A stretch of DNA of 64,000 bases. Source: Nonomuraea harbinensis. GTDB lineage: Bacteria; Actinomycetota; Actinomycetes; Streptosporangiales; Streptosporangiaceae. The translations under genes and the position numbers were made by a program. Below, piece after piece: positions 45,601-53,079 of the stretch (within the stretch, counting starts at the first letter, position 1; every line of letters begins with the position of its first letter). The notes beneath the pieces were generated by a model. It ran no database searches. It had not been told where the DNA came from and saw only the letters and a program-made list of their open reading frames with translations. The DNA is taken from NCBI RefSeq assembly GCF_019396385.1, contig NZ_JAHKRN010000012.1, positions 1-64,000 on the forward strand. The letters run 5' to 3'.

Positions 45601-45712
45601 GCACGAGCACCACGTGCGAGCTCTCGGTGTCGACCCGGCATTCGAGCAGGTGACGAACCGCCTGGCTCGCGCGGTCGCGCTACGCCGCTTGGCCTTGGTG
45701 GGTGCTCTGTGA
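42647..45712 (+). CDS. Lantibiotic dehydratase (LanB, full length)
   Basis: 1021 aa from GTG 42647, with GAAGGGA 6 nt upstream; an in-frame GTG at 42539 would overlap the precursor by 31 nt. LanB glutamylation domain (MVRATTDPGDLELP, YLLRWQRRATPFGLFAGV with the glutamyl-tRNA-binding basic patch, RSRVDAEWLMNLI) over about 780 residues, then a SpaB_C elimination domain (SEVVRAHLIGNPARFDAIL, WWVSRHRDM, LALFVRLTD). Dehydrates Ser/Thr of the precursor using Glu-tRNA. Coupled to lanC by GTGA. Confidence 0.9.
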   Translation: MTVLPRYEHTGLVMVRATTDPGDLELPTRLDLSDETVIQHEGRTWLAKAWARDDVREALRMATPVLASRIDRLLGCEHSATADLRRAILSTTSYLLRWQRRATPFGLFAGVTTATVGPAKADFGKRHRARSRVDAEWLMNLIDQCEQHPTLRPRLKVITDSAGVIRDGRFIVAARREVGARTPGPLRDVSVRLTRPVRCALVAAAQPIQFDELADELSRRFPATPPEKIHGLLHTLVDQRVLITSLRPPMTVVDPLEHLIKALRIAGCRDLPDIAGLLRQLECVQDLLTPQGPLTDQAGAAAVRAEACTRMNVLAPEAGLATDVRLDATITVPEVVLKEAELAATALLRLCTEPFGRTAWMDYHARFLARYGRGALVPVRELVGDVGLGYPPGYLGAPRARPAWRMLTERDAVLLALIQETALSRCGEITLTEAHLEALTVGDHTTVVPPRRIELGVALHAESAEMIDRGEFELWITAAPRSHTSMAGRFAYLLDDDDRARLAASYQHAGDDVVTVQLSFPPRRPHNENVVRVAPLLHDTIHLSEHAEPGTIDLDDLAVTADAAQMYLVQRSTGRRVISQIPHALDTVVQSPPLARFLAEVAEARSAVFTPFTPGAARTLPYIPRIRYRRTVLCAARWILSAADLPSNGSWDRWESELHAWRTRWRVPARVVLCHGELRLPLDLDRQMDRAVLRTRLERAERIELKEDGPSEGQEWMGRPGELLIPMTAIGPSSSRLPSTAPPGAVHRPGTSEVVRAHLIGNPARFDAILTQYLPSFVDELSGLVTRWWVSRHRDMIRLDADQHLALFVRLTDRSQYGRVAVRLAAFAEQLEARGLLGQLALTTHYEQPGRYGDGDALQAAEQVFAADTLAAIAQITAAESSGLPGQPLAAASMVHLAVAFAPDAATGLRSLIHRLDRTTGPLDRSLRDHALRWGDPTGDFASVRSLPEGEDVVAAWHARGNALRTYRQILTEQRDPATVLRTLLHEHHVRALGVDPAFEQVTNRLARAVALRRLALVGAL

Positions 45713-46866
45713 GCGTGGAGACGTGGAGCGCGGATGAGGTGATTGCCCAATCGCTGTCGCGAGGAGCGGCCGGAGTAGCGCTGCTGTACATAGAGCGGGC
45801 CCTGTCCGGGACCGAAGCTTGGGAGAACGTCCACGCCCACCTGCGGCAGGCCGCATCCGGAAGGATCGACGTCGCCGAACACGTCGGCCTGTACTACGGC
45901 GCACCCGCCATCGCCTTCGTCCTCCACTCCGCGAGTGCGGACGGAGAGCGTCGTTACCGCTCGACAGCGCTCAAGCTCGACGAACTCGTGCTCCGCATCG
46001 CCCGCCGTCGCCTAGCAAGTGCGACAGCTCGAATGGACCGGGGAGAGCCGGCGACGTTCCAGGAGTACGACCTCTTCTCCGGACTCATCGGGATCGCGGC
46101 GCTGCTGCTACGCCGCATGCCGGAGAACGACGTCCTGACCTGCATCCTGCGGTATTTGATCCGGTTGACCTGTGCCCGTAACGAGGACGGACTGGAGCTT
46201 CCCGGATGGTGGGTGCCGCACGACCCCGATCCCATCCTGCCCACCCCAGGTGGGCACGCCAATCTGGGAATGGCTCACGGCGCCGCAGGTCTGCTCGCCG
46301 TACTCTCCCTGGCGACTCGCCAAGGCTGCGTCGCACCCGGGCAACGTGAGGCGATCGCCTCCCTGCTGTCCCGGTTCGAGCAGTGGAAGCAGACTTCGGC
46401 GGATGGTCCCTGGTGGCCGCAGTGGCTCACCAGGGAGGACCTGCGGAGCGGGCAGCTCACCCAATCCGGCCCAGGCCGTCCGTCGTGGTGCTACGGCACG
46501 CCCGGCATCACGCGCGCCCTCCAGCTCGGCGCCATCGCCCTGGGCGATCAGGCACAGCGCCGGGCGGCGGAGGAGGACATGGCAGCGTGCCTGACCGCGG
46601 GACAGCTCCGCCGGCTGAGTGACGCTGGTCTGTGCCACGGCTTGGCGGGGGTGTATCAGACCGCCTACAGAGCGTCCCAGGACGCGCTCGACGGGGAGAT
46701 CGCAGCGCGCCTTCCCGAGCTGGCCCCTCTTCTGATCAAGCAGGCCGGGGCTTGCCGTGGCAACGGTGACGGCCTGCTGACCGGAGAAGCCGGAGTTCGG
46801 CTGGCCATGGAGACGGTGTATGCGCCGCCCTGTTCGGGATGGGACTCATGCCTGCTGATCACCTGA
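45709..46866 (+). CDS. Lanthipeptide cyclase (LanC)
   Basis: 385 aa from GTG 45709 overlapping the dehydratase stop. The zinc ligands of LanC enzymes are present: Cys261 in SWCYGTPG and Cys309-His310 in LCHGLAG; the double-barrel repeats include HANLGMAHGAAGLLA and FSGLIGIAALLL. It would catalyse Michael addition of Cys to dehydroamino acids to make (methyl)lanthionine rings. The last 28 nt overlap the next gene. Confidence 0.9.
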   Translation: MSVETWSADEVIAQSLSRGAAGVALLYIERALSGTEAWENVHAHLRQAASGRIDVAEHVGLYYGAPAIAFVLHSASADGERRYRSTALKLDELVLRIARRRLASATARMDRGEPATFQEYDLFSGLIGIAALLLRRMPENDVLTCILRYLIRLTCARNEDGLELPGWWVPHDPDPILPTPGGHANLGMAHGAAGLLAVLSLATRQGCVAPGQREAIASLLSRFEQWKQTSADGPWWPQWLTREDLRSGQLTQSGPGRPSWCYGTPGITRALQLGAIALGDQAQRRAAEEDMAACLTAGQLRRLSDAGLCHGLAGVYQTAYRASQDALDGEIAARLPELAPLLIKQAGACRGNGDGLLTGEAGVRLAMETVYAPPCSGWDSCLLIT

Positions 46867-47810
46867 CTGCCGCTTCACCCGCGAGGGTCGCCGCCGCCGT
46901 TCTCGCCGTGCTTTCCGGCTCGGATCTGGAGGACACAGCGGCTGGGATAGGCATGTCCGCCGTCGAGCTGGCCGACGCCGCCCAGATGTTTCAGGCGGCC
47001 GGCCTCTCCGCCCTGGAACAGCGAACGAATAGCGAGTGGTACCAGCTCGCGATCGAGTTCGCGGACGGAAGTACGAGCCAGTCGGTCGGTGCGACGTGCC
47101 TCGGACCCCGGCTGGACCTTCTCCAAGCCCAAGGTGTCGTGAAGGGCTGGTGGTTCATGCGCAAGCCGCCGGGCTGGCGGCTACGGCTCCGCACAACAGA
47201 TCGGGCCGCCGTGGACCGGACGCTCCGCGAGCTTGCCGAGGTCCGCTCGATCGCTCGTTGGTGGTCTGCCATCTACGAGCCGGAGATCTTCGCCTTCGGC
47301 GGACCGAACGGGATCGACATCGTGCACGAGCTGTTCTGCGCCGACAGCCGCGGAGTGCTGGACTATGCCCGCCAGGAGGCTCCCGGCCTGGGACGACGTG
47401 AATGCTCCCTCCTGTTGATCAGTGCCTTGCTCCGAGAAGCGGGACTCGACTGGTTCGAGCGCGGCGACGTCTTCCAACGGGTGGCCGAAATCCGTCCGGC
47501 GCCGTCCGCCGACCATGCCTCGGCCATACAGGCACTGGCGCCGAAAATGCAGGCTCTCCTGCAGGCGGCTCAACAGGTCGACAGCGCGTTGCTCACGGGC
47601 ACGATGGCGTTCGCCAGACCTTGGTTCGCCGCGTACGAGGTGGCCGGTCGCCGGCTCGGTGACGCGGCGGCGCAGGGACACCTCGATCGCGGTCTTCGCG
47701 CCGTGCTCACCCACGTACTGATCTTTCACTGGAACCGGTTGGGCTTGTCAGCCGCCGCTCAAGGCGTCCTCGCCCACGCGGCGACGGCCGCCCTTTTGCC
47801 TCGGAGTTGA
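46839..47810 (+). CDS. Stand-alone thiopeptide-type (SpaB_C) biosynthesis protein
   Basis: 323 aa from ATG 46839 (ATG 46848 is an alternative). A winged-helix-like N-terminus is followed by the thiopeptide-type domain: GWWFMRKPPGWRLRLRT, YEPEIFAFGGPNGIDIVHEL and the terminal HVLIFHWNRLGLS. This is the glutamate-elimination fold found split from LanB in thiopeptide systems and added to FxLD clusters. Because LanB here already has its own elimination domain, this copy may act on another step or be a recognition partner. A dead homologue lies at 1.35-1.53 kb. Confidence 0.85.
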   Translation: MGLMPADHLTAASPARVAAAVLAVLSGSDLEDTAAGIGMSAVELADAAQMFQAAGLSALEQRTNSEWYQLAIEFADGSTSQSVGATCLGPRLDLLQAQGVVKGWWFMRKPPGWRLRLRTTDRAAVDRTLRELAEVRSIARWWSAIYEPEIFAFGGPNGIDIVHELFCADSRGVLDYARQEAPGLGRRECSLLLISALLREAGLDWFERGDVFQRVAEIRPAPSADHASAIQALAPKMQALLQAAQQVDSALLTGTMAFARPWFAAYEVAGRRLGDAAAQGHLDRGLRAVLTHVLIFHWNRLGLSAAAQGVLAHAATAALLPRS

Positions 47811-47811
47811 G

Positions 47812-48939
47812 ATGGACCTCAGGACGTTGCACGCCGCCGTACGCCGGTTTCCCCTCGTCGGCCGTCCCCGCCCAGCCTGCCCCTCCCTCCAGGAACGGGT
47901 ACGGGAGATTGCGGAGATCGCCGACATCGCCCGGCAACAGGGCGCGAACGGCCTGCACCAGGCGGTCCACGCACTGAACAAGGCGGCCTTGGTAGCCAGC
48001 GACTGCGGGCTCGGCGACCTCGCCCGTGATCTGTGCTGGCAACACATCAGCGTCTACCGGCAGACCGGTGCCCACCTCACCGTGCCGCACGCCAAGTACA
48101 TGCTCGAACCCGTTCTCAATCTGGCACGACTGCAGATCCGGGCCGGCAACGGCGACCAGGGACTGCGACTCCTCGATGCGGTCTACCAGGCGGTGACCGC
48201 ACGCACCGACCTCATTGTCGAAGGGCAAACCTTGCCCACCGCCCGCCTCATAGGAACGCGACAAGAACATCACAAGCTCCGCGAGTGGATCTGGCTGCAA
48301 TATCTCGCTGAGGGTATTCGCGCCCTGGCCATGACCGGCCGCTGGGACGAGGCAGTCACGCACGCCAAGGTCCACAACGGCATCGGAGTCCACCTGATGG
48401 AAGGACGGCAAGCCGAGATCATCGCGCATTGTCTGCACGGCGCGCCCCAGGCCGCGCGGAACGTCCTGGAGGAGTGCGAGCTGACCGAGCCCTGGGAGCG
48501 ACAGGTCGGAGCCTGCCTGCACGTGATGTGCTCGGGCGCGTCCGCCAGCGAGGACGTTCAGGCGATGGTTCAGCAGTTTCTCGGCAGTGAACCAAGGCCT
48601 GGCTACGCGGTCTTCCGCGCCCGATTCGGTTTGACCGTAGCCACCTTGACCAACGCCTTGGACCGCGGCGCTACGGAACGGGTCCTGGCTCAGGTAATGA
48701 TGGAGGCGCTCGAATCCGGAGACGGGTACGCCGCTCGCGACGTACTGGGCCATCTCGCCGTGACGGAGCAGGCCGACGACCGCAGCCGTGGTCTGTCCGA
48801 GTTGGTGGCCTCTGCCGGTCTCGGACGTGGGCACCTTCCCGCGCCGCTATACGACTCGATCTCTGCTGCAGTCAAGATCGCGCGTGAAGCGCTGGCCAGG
48901 TCTCTGCTCCCCACGTCCGGCCAGCCTGTTGCTCGTTGA
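47812..48939 (+). CDS. Helical-repeat protein linked to the lanthipeptide cluster
   Basis: 375 aa starting one base after the previous stop. No catalytic motif; sequence is alpha-helical repeats (RRFPLVGRPRPACPSLQER, HALNKAALVASDCGLGDLAR, LEPVLNLARLQIRAGNGDQG, MEALESGDGYAARDVLGHLA) like a TPR scaffold. I do not know its function. The same gene, broken, follows a SpaB_C remnant at 1.5-2.5 kb, so the two proteins travel together. Scaffold or regulator of maturation are possible roles. Confidence 0.65.
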   Translation: MDLRTLHAAVRRFPLVGRPRPACPSLQERVREIAEIADIARQQGANGLHQAVHALNKAALVASDCGLGDLARDLCWQHISVYRQTGAHLTVPHAKYMLEPVLNLARLQIRAGNGDQGLRLLDAVYQAVTARTDLIVEGQTLPTARLIGTRQEHHKLREWIWLQYLAEGIRALAMTGRWDEAVTHAKVHNGIGVHLMEGRQAEIIAHCLHGAPQAARNVLEECELTEPWERQVGACLHVMCSGASASEDVQAMVQQFLGSEPRPGYAVFRARFGLTVATLTNALDRGATERVLAQVMMEALESGDGYAARDVLGHLAVTEQADDRSRGLSELVASAGLGRGHLPAPLYDSISAAVKIAREALARSLLPTSGQPVAR

Positions 48940-49073
48940 GAAGCACCTCATGCCTTCCAAAGCGCTCCCGACGTGCTTGGACGACTTGACCCTGGACGCG
49001 AAGTCGATCCCCCATAGGGATCCGTCGCGTCCACCCGGATACGACGCCGACAACCACAGGAGGAACACCGCGA

Positions 49074-49646
49074 ATGATCGCAGCGATGAAACCGCAGGAA
49101 CAACAGGAACGGACACGTGTGCCCGAGCGGATGATGTGGCGGTGCGTGTTCCCCGGGGAAACTGACCAGGTCCGGCAAGCCCGGCGCATGGTCGAGGCGC
49201 TGTTCGCCGGAACGGGGCGCGAGAACGACGCCGGGCTCATCGTGTCCGAGCTGGCGACCAACACCTTGCTGCACACCCGCTCCGGTCACGCCGGAGGCTG
49301 GTTCGGGGTCGAGATCCGCCTACCGGACAACGGTCCCGCCTACCTTGGGGTCTATGACCTCGGCGGAGCCGGGATCCCCCAGTTCAGGCGTCACCCGGGC
49401 GGGCCAGAGCAGAGGGTGGGCGGACTCGGCCTCGGGATCGTCCGTGAGCTCGCCATGACGCTCTCGCTGATCGGTAGCCCTCAGACCGGGCACACGGTGT
49501 GGGTCTATCTCGAACCCAAGGTCAGCCCATCCAGCGTGCGGGCGCCGCAGCGAGATGAAGGGGGTCGGCCTGCTGCTATCAGGCCGACCCTCGGCGTACG
49601 GCCAAGGACGTCTCCCGAGGAGGAAGCCGGATATGAGCGCGGTTAA
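49074..49646 (+). CDS. HATPase_c anti-sigma-factor-like ATP-binding protein
   Basis: 190 aa from ATG 49074 with AGGAGG 8 nt upstream. GHKL kinase fold: N-box IVSELATNTLLHT, G1-like YLGVYDLGGAGIP, G2-like VGGLGLGIVRELA, as in RsbW/SpoIIAB-type regulators common in actinomycetes. It could bind an anti-anti-sigma factor and ATP in the cytosol. The C-terminal 35 residues are low-complexity and encode the hairpin at 49562-49590. It lies downstream of the lanthipeptide genes; a link is not shown. Confidence 0.78.
   Translation: MIAAMKPQEQQERTRVPERMMWRCVFPGETDQVRQARRMVEALFAGTGRENDAGLIVSELATNTLLHTRSGHAGGWFGVEIRLPDNGPAYLGVYDLGGAGIPQFRRHPGGPEQRVGGLGLGIVRELAMTLSLIGSPQTGHTVWVYLEPKVSPSSVRAPQRDEGGRPAAIRPTLGVRPRTSPEEEAGYERG
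49562..49590 (+). terminator. 11-bp hairpin with CTGCTAT loop inside the 3' end of the ATPase gene
   Basis: Perfect 11-bp arms 49562-49572 and 49580-49590 around the 7-nt loop CTGCTAT, without a T-run. It sits before the Shine-Dalgarno of the 92-aa gene and could be an attenuator or terminator. A second hairpin with exactly the same loop occurs at 54445-54483. Confidence 0.5.
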
Positions 49647-49911
49647 CTTCGAAGCCGTCCTCGATGAGCTGTATCCGGGGCGCGGCAATGACGTGCGGGC
49701 GAAGCTGTTCGCCCTGATGTGCGACGTCACCTTCGTCTACGTCAGCAGTGACGAGGTCGGCAACTTCAACGTCAGCCTCGACTGCACCCTCGACGCTGTC
49801 GAGGAAAACGTCCGAGAGATGTGGAACCGCCGCCACAACCTGCTTTCCCTCCTGTCCGCCGTCGGTGACGGGGGGCGGAGCAACGGTCACGAGGTGGACG
49901 CTTACATCTGA
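49633..49911 (+). CDS. Small hypothetical protein, 92 aa
   Basis: From ATG 49633, preceded by gaggaggaag. Not recognised. The middle is strand-like (LFALMCDVTFVYVSSDEVGNF, VSLDCTLDAVEENVREMWN) and looks like a small soluble alpha/beta protein. It overlaps the ATPase gene by 14 nt in another frame, so both are probably made from the same message. It ends at the convergent terminator 49918-49948. Confidence 0.55.
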   Translation: MSAVNFEAVLDELYPGRGNDVRAKLFALMCDVTFVYVSSDEVGNFNVSLDCTLDAVEENVREMWNRRHNLLSLLSAVGDGGRSNGHEVDAYI

Positions 49912-49917
49912 CCCCTG

Positions 49918-49948
49918 CGGTGCCCACCCCAGCCACGGGTGGGCACCG
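49918..49948. terminator. Bidirectional terminator
   Basis: Perfect 12-bp arms 49918-49929 and 49937-49948 with loop CAGCCAC, placed in the 51-bp gap between two converging genes (ends 49911 and 49963). On the plus strand it is followed by TTGTGTCT. Confidence 0.7.
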
Positions 49949-49962
49949 TTGTGTCTGGACCG

Positions 49963-51795
49963 TCAGCTCACCTGGAGCGCTTCGGGGCGGTCGGCGGTGA
50001 CGGCGACCAAGTGGGTGTAGAGGAAGGAGCTGATGGCCTCGTACGCGGTCAGTTCGTTGGCACGGTTGGTGAAGCCGTGTCCCTCGTCGGGGTAGATGTC
50101 GTAGCGGACCTCGACACCACGTTCGCGCAGGCGAGCGACGATCTGATCGGACTCGGCCTGCGGGACACGCGGATCATGAGCTCCCTGGAGGACGAACAGG
50201 GGAGCGTTGATGCCATCGGCGTGGGTGACGGGGCTGCGCGCCAGGAGCTGCTCGGCGCGAGTGTCCGGATCGCCGAGGACGGTGGCGACGAAGGTCTTCC
50301 ACGTGGGGGGTGACGCCTTCGCCAGGGTGAGCAGGTTGCTCGGACCGCACATGGAGACGCCTGCGGCCCATGGATAGGGAAGGCGGGCCAGGCAGGACAG
50401 GGCGGCGAAGCCGCCGTAGGAAGCGCCCATCACGGCGAGGCGGTTCGGGTCGGCCCAGTCGAGGGTGTGGAGGTACTGGACGCCATGGTCCAGGTCGTCG
50501 AGGTCGATGCCACCCCAGTCGCAATAGATGAGCTTCTGGTGCGCGGTGCCGTAGCCGGTGGACCCGGCGAAGTTGGGAGCCAGGATGGCTATCCCCTGGT
50601 GGAGCAGGTGCTGGTAGAGGCCGGAGCGAGCGTAGATAGGGCGTTCCTGGGACTCCGGGCCACCGTGGATGGAGAGCAGGACCGGGTGGGGGCCGGGGCC
50701 GTCCGGGCGGTAGAGCAGGGCGTGGACGTCGCGTCCGTCGCGAGCCGGATACGTGATCAGCTCAGGGGCGATGGGGTCGATGACGTGCAGGGCCGGAGGG
50801 CGGGTGTCGGTGAGGTAGCGGAACTCGTGGCGGGCCAAGTCCAGGACCGCCAGTTCTGCCGGCCTCGCCGCGGAGTTGATCAGGACTACCGCGAAGGAGG
50901 CGTCAGGCGCCAGGGAGAGGGCGGAGATGACGCCGGGCGGGATGTCGGGTAGCGCGATGGGGGAGCCGTCGCGGTCGGCGTGCAGGCGGGAGCTTCCGCC
51001 TTCGTTGACTGACCAGATGCGGACTCCTGCCGCCGCGTTGAGGACCTCGACGTCCCAATTCGGCCGCGCGATCGGGCGCATGGTTTCGGTGGCGAGATCG
51101 TAGAAGGCGGCGGCGGTGAACTCGCTCCAATGGTCGGTGAGCAGGTGGAAGCCGCTGGAATCTGCCGCCCATACTCCGGGATCGAAGACGCCTTCGCCGA
51201 TGGCGGAGGTCACACAGACCGGCTCGGCGTCCGGGTCGCTCAGGTCGGTGAGGTAGACGGCCAGGTCGGTGTTGGAACGGAAGCCGGTCGACAGCAGCCA
51301 GCGGCCGTCGGGGGAGAGGCCGACCGCCTCGAACACGACTCCCTCGGGGGGTGTGAAACGGCGGAGGTCGCCGGTCTCTAGATCGTGGACGATGAGGTCC
51401 TGGGCGCCGGGGTCGCGGTCGTTGGCGGTGTAGGCCAGGAACCGGCCGGTCGGGTCGAACGGCGACCCGGCCAGGAACCGCTGGCAGTCCGGCCCGGAGC
51501 TGATCTCGCTCAGGTCGCTGCCGTCCTGAGCGACGAGGTAGAGGCGGAACTGCTCGTCCCCGTTCTCGTCGGCGGTGAAGACCAGCTGATCGCCTGAAGG
51601 CGTCCAGGCGATCTGGCGGACTGTCCGGTCGTCGAAGCCCGCTACGCGGCGCGGCTCGCCACCGGCCACGGGAACGACCCACAGGTCGTAGTGTCCGGAG
51701 ACGTGGCTGGAGTAGGCGACCAGCCGGCCGTCCGGAGACAAGGCGAGGGTGGGCTGGAAACGCTGCTCGGGGACGAAGTCCAGGAAACCGGGCAT
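49963..51795 (-). CDS. S9-family serine peptidase (prolyl oligopeptidase-like)
   Basis: 610 aa from ATG 51795 (GAGAGG upstream); the open frame above it overlaps the LuxR-type gene and is not used. N-terminal beta-propeller with repeated SPDGR/D blades (LALSPDGRLVAYSS, WTPSGDQLVFTADENG, LSPDGRWLLSTG), then an alpha/beta-hydrolase: Ser459 in GASYGGFAA, Asp541 in GAHDPRVP, His573 in DEGHGF. Cytosolic oligopeptidase or acylaminoacyl peptidase. Its place beside the lanthipeptide locus makes it a candidate for leader trimming, but this is only positional. Confidence 0.9.
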   Translation of the reverse strand: MPGFLDFVPEQRFQPTLALSPDGRLVAYSSHVSGHYDLWVVPVAGGEPRRVAGFDDRTVRQIAWTPSGDQLVFTADENGDEQFRLYLVAQDGSDLSEISSGPDCQRFLAGSPFDPTGRFLAYTANDRDPGAQDLIVHDLETGDLRRFTPPEGVVFEAVGLSPDGRWLLSTGFRSNTDLAVYLTDLSDPDAEPVCVTSAIGEGVFDPGVWAADSSGFHLLTDHWSEFTAAAFYDLATETMRPIARPNWDVEVLNAAAGVRIWSVNEGGSSRLHADRDGSPIALPDIPPGVISALSLAPDASFAVVLINSAARPAELAVLDLARHEFRYLTDTRPPALHVIDPIAPELITYPARDGRDVHALLYRPDGPGPHPVLLSIHGGPESQERPIYARSGLYQHLLHQGIAILAPNFAGSTGYGTAHQKLIYCDWGGIDLDDLDHGVQYLHTLDWADPNRLAVMGASYGGFAALSCLARLPYPWAAGVSMCGPSNLLTLAKASPPTWKTFVATVLGDPDTRAEQLLARSPVTHADGINAPLFVLQGAHDPRVPQAESDQIVARLRERGVEVRYDIYPDEGHGFTNRANELTAYEAISSFLYTHLVAVTADRPEALQVS

Positions 51796-51814
51796 GTGAC
51801 AGGGCCTCTCGGGT

Positions 51815-52816
51815 TCAGTTGATCCAGCCGCGGCGCGCTGCTGCGGCTCCGGCGGCGAAGCGGGTCTCCACGTCCAGCGCATCGCGAATGGCAGTCCAGT
51901 GCCTGCGCATCGTGTTGACGCTGATGTCCATCCGCCGGGCGATCGCCTCGTCGGACAGGCCTTGAGTAAGCAGTTGCAGCACCTGCGACTGCGCGGGGGT
52001 GAGCGGGCCGACGGCTTCCGTGCTCCCGAACGGGATCGCCTTCTCCCAAAGCAGCTCGAAGTACTCTCGGAGGGCGCCGACGACGACTGGCGAGCGGACA
52101 AGCAGCGCCCCGCCCATTCCGGTGGGCGTCAGTGGGAGGAGCGCGACCGCCTCGTCCGCGAGCTTCATCTTCATCCCGATACGAGGGAGCAGACGCGCCT
52201 GCTCCCCGGCGGCCACCGCAGCCTCGATCGTTTTCGCGCCGATCGGATGCTCCGCGCAACGGGTCTCGTAGATCGCGCGGCATTGGACCTGGCCCTCGAA
52301 CACCGGTAGCGGCGCGTACCCGGTGGAGTCCTCGACGGGTGCCTCAAGAACGTAGTTGTCCAGCGTGAGCCAGTCGTGTCGTGCGGCGTTGATGAGCGCG
52401 TAGGACAGGGAGCTGATCTCGTCCCGGTCGGTGACGATCTGCACCAGCCGGTCCATCGCCGAGCTCGAGGAGGCGGCGGTCGGTGTCTGGTGGAACTCGC
52501 TCAGCCGCTTGTGTCCGGACAGCAGCCGCTCCTGATCGCTGACGAGCCGGCGCGAGAGGTCTGTCAGGACGCCCTGCAGCGCGAGCTCCGGGGGAGCGGG
52601 CACGAGACGCGGTGGCATCAGCGGACCGTCCGGCCGGAGGTGCGCCATCCCGCGGGCGGTCAATTCCGTTACTTGGTCGCATCCTCCGAGCAGGGACGCG
52701 GCGCCGTCCTCCGGGCAGCCGTCCTCCGCGAGCAACTTGGAGTACGACGCGAAGATTTCGTCCGGGACGACGCCCTGCAGCAGGCGCTGCGCGTTGATCT
52801 GATTCTGGCCGTCCAT
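51815..52816 (-). CDS. LuxR-type HTH regulator
   Basis: 333 aa from ATG 52816. The C-terminal 60 residues are a GerE/LuxR DNA-binding domain (LTPAQSQVLQLLTQGLSDEAIARR, DISVNTMRRHWTAIRDAL). The N-terminal 260 residues are an unrecognised alpha/beta sensor region (DEISSLSYALINAARHDW, VQCRAIYETRC, ADEAVALLPLTPTGMGGALL), like the PLD-fold-like sensor of actinomycete LuxR proteins. It precedes the S9 peptidase by 19 nt on the same strand, so it probably forms an operon with it. Confidence 0.82.
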   Translation of the reverse strand: MDGQNQINAQRLLQGVVPDEIFASYSKLLAEDGCPEDGAASLLGGCDQVTELTARGMAHLRPDGPLMPPRLVPAPPELALQGVLTDLSRRLVSDQERLLSGHKRLSEFHQTPTAASSSSAMDRLVQIVTDRDEISSLSYALINAARHDWLTLDNYVLEAPVEDSTGYAPLPVFEGQVQCRAIYETRCAEHPIGAKTIEAAVAAGEQARLLPRIGMKMKLADEAVALLPLTPTGMGGALLVRSPVVVGALREYFELLWEKAIPFGSTEAVGPLTPAQSQVLQLLTQGLSDEAIARRMDISVNTMRRHWTAIRDALDVETRFAAGAAAARRGWIN

Positions 52817-53079
52817 CACCACCCCCAGTCAGAGAGTAGTGGTGTGACTGCAGAAGGTGATGCTCATCTTTCGGTCGTGTCGGCGGTGAGTGGTTCCGCG
52901 CGATGGTGGGTTTTCACCATCCGGCACCGTGGCGCAGAGTCTCGGCGCTGTAGGCGTTCTCGCGGTCCTGGAGGTCGCGCCCTCGGTAAGTAGCCGCCGT
53001 GAAGGGTTTCACGTGTCTTGGTAGGACGCCGCGCACGGTCTGATCAGGGTGAACGCTCAGGAGAGGCAAGGGAGGCAGC

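Noticed and set aside
48950..49165. Small plus-strand ORF (MPSKALPTCLDDLTLDAK...) between the helical-repeat and HATPase genes, possible second peptide
   Set aside because: Start-proximal codons look coding, but there is no FxLD box, only two Cys far apart, and it runs 92 bp into the better supported HATPase gene in another frame.
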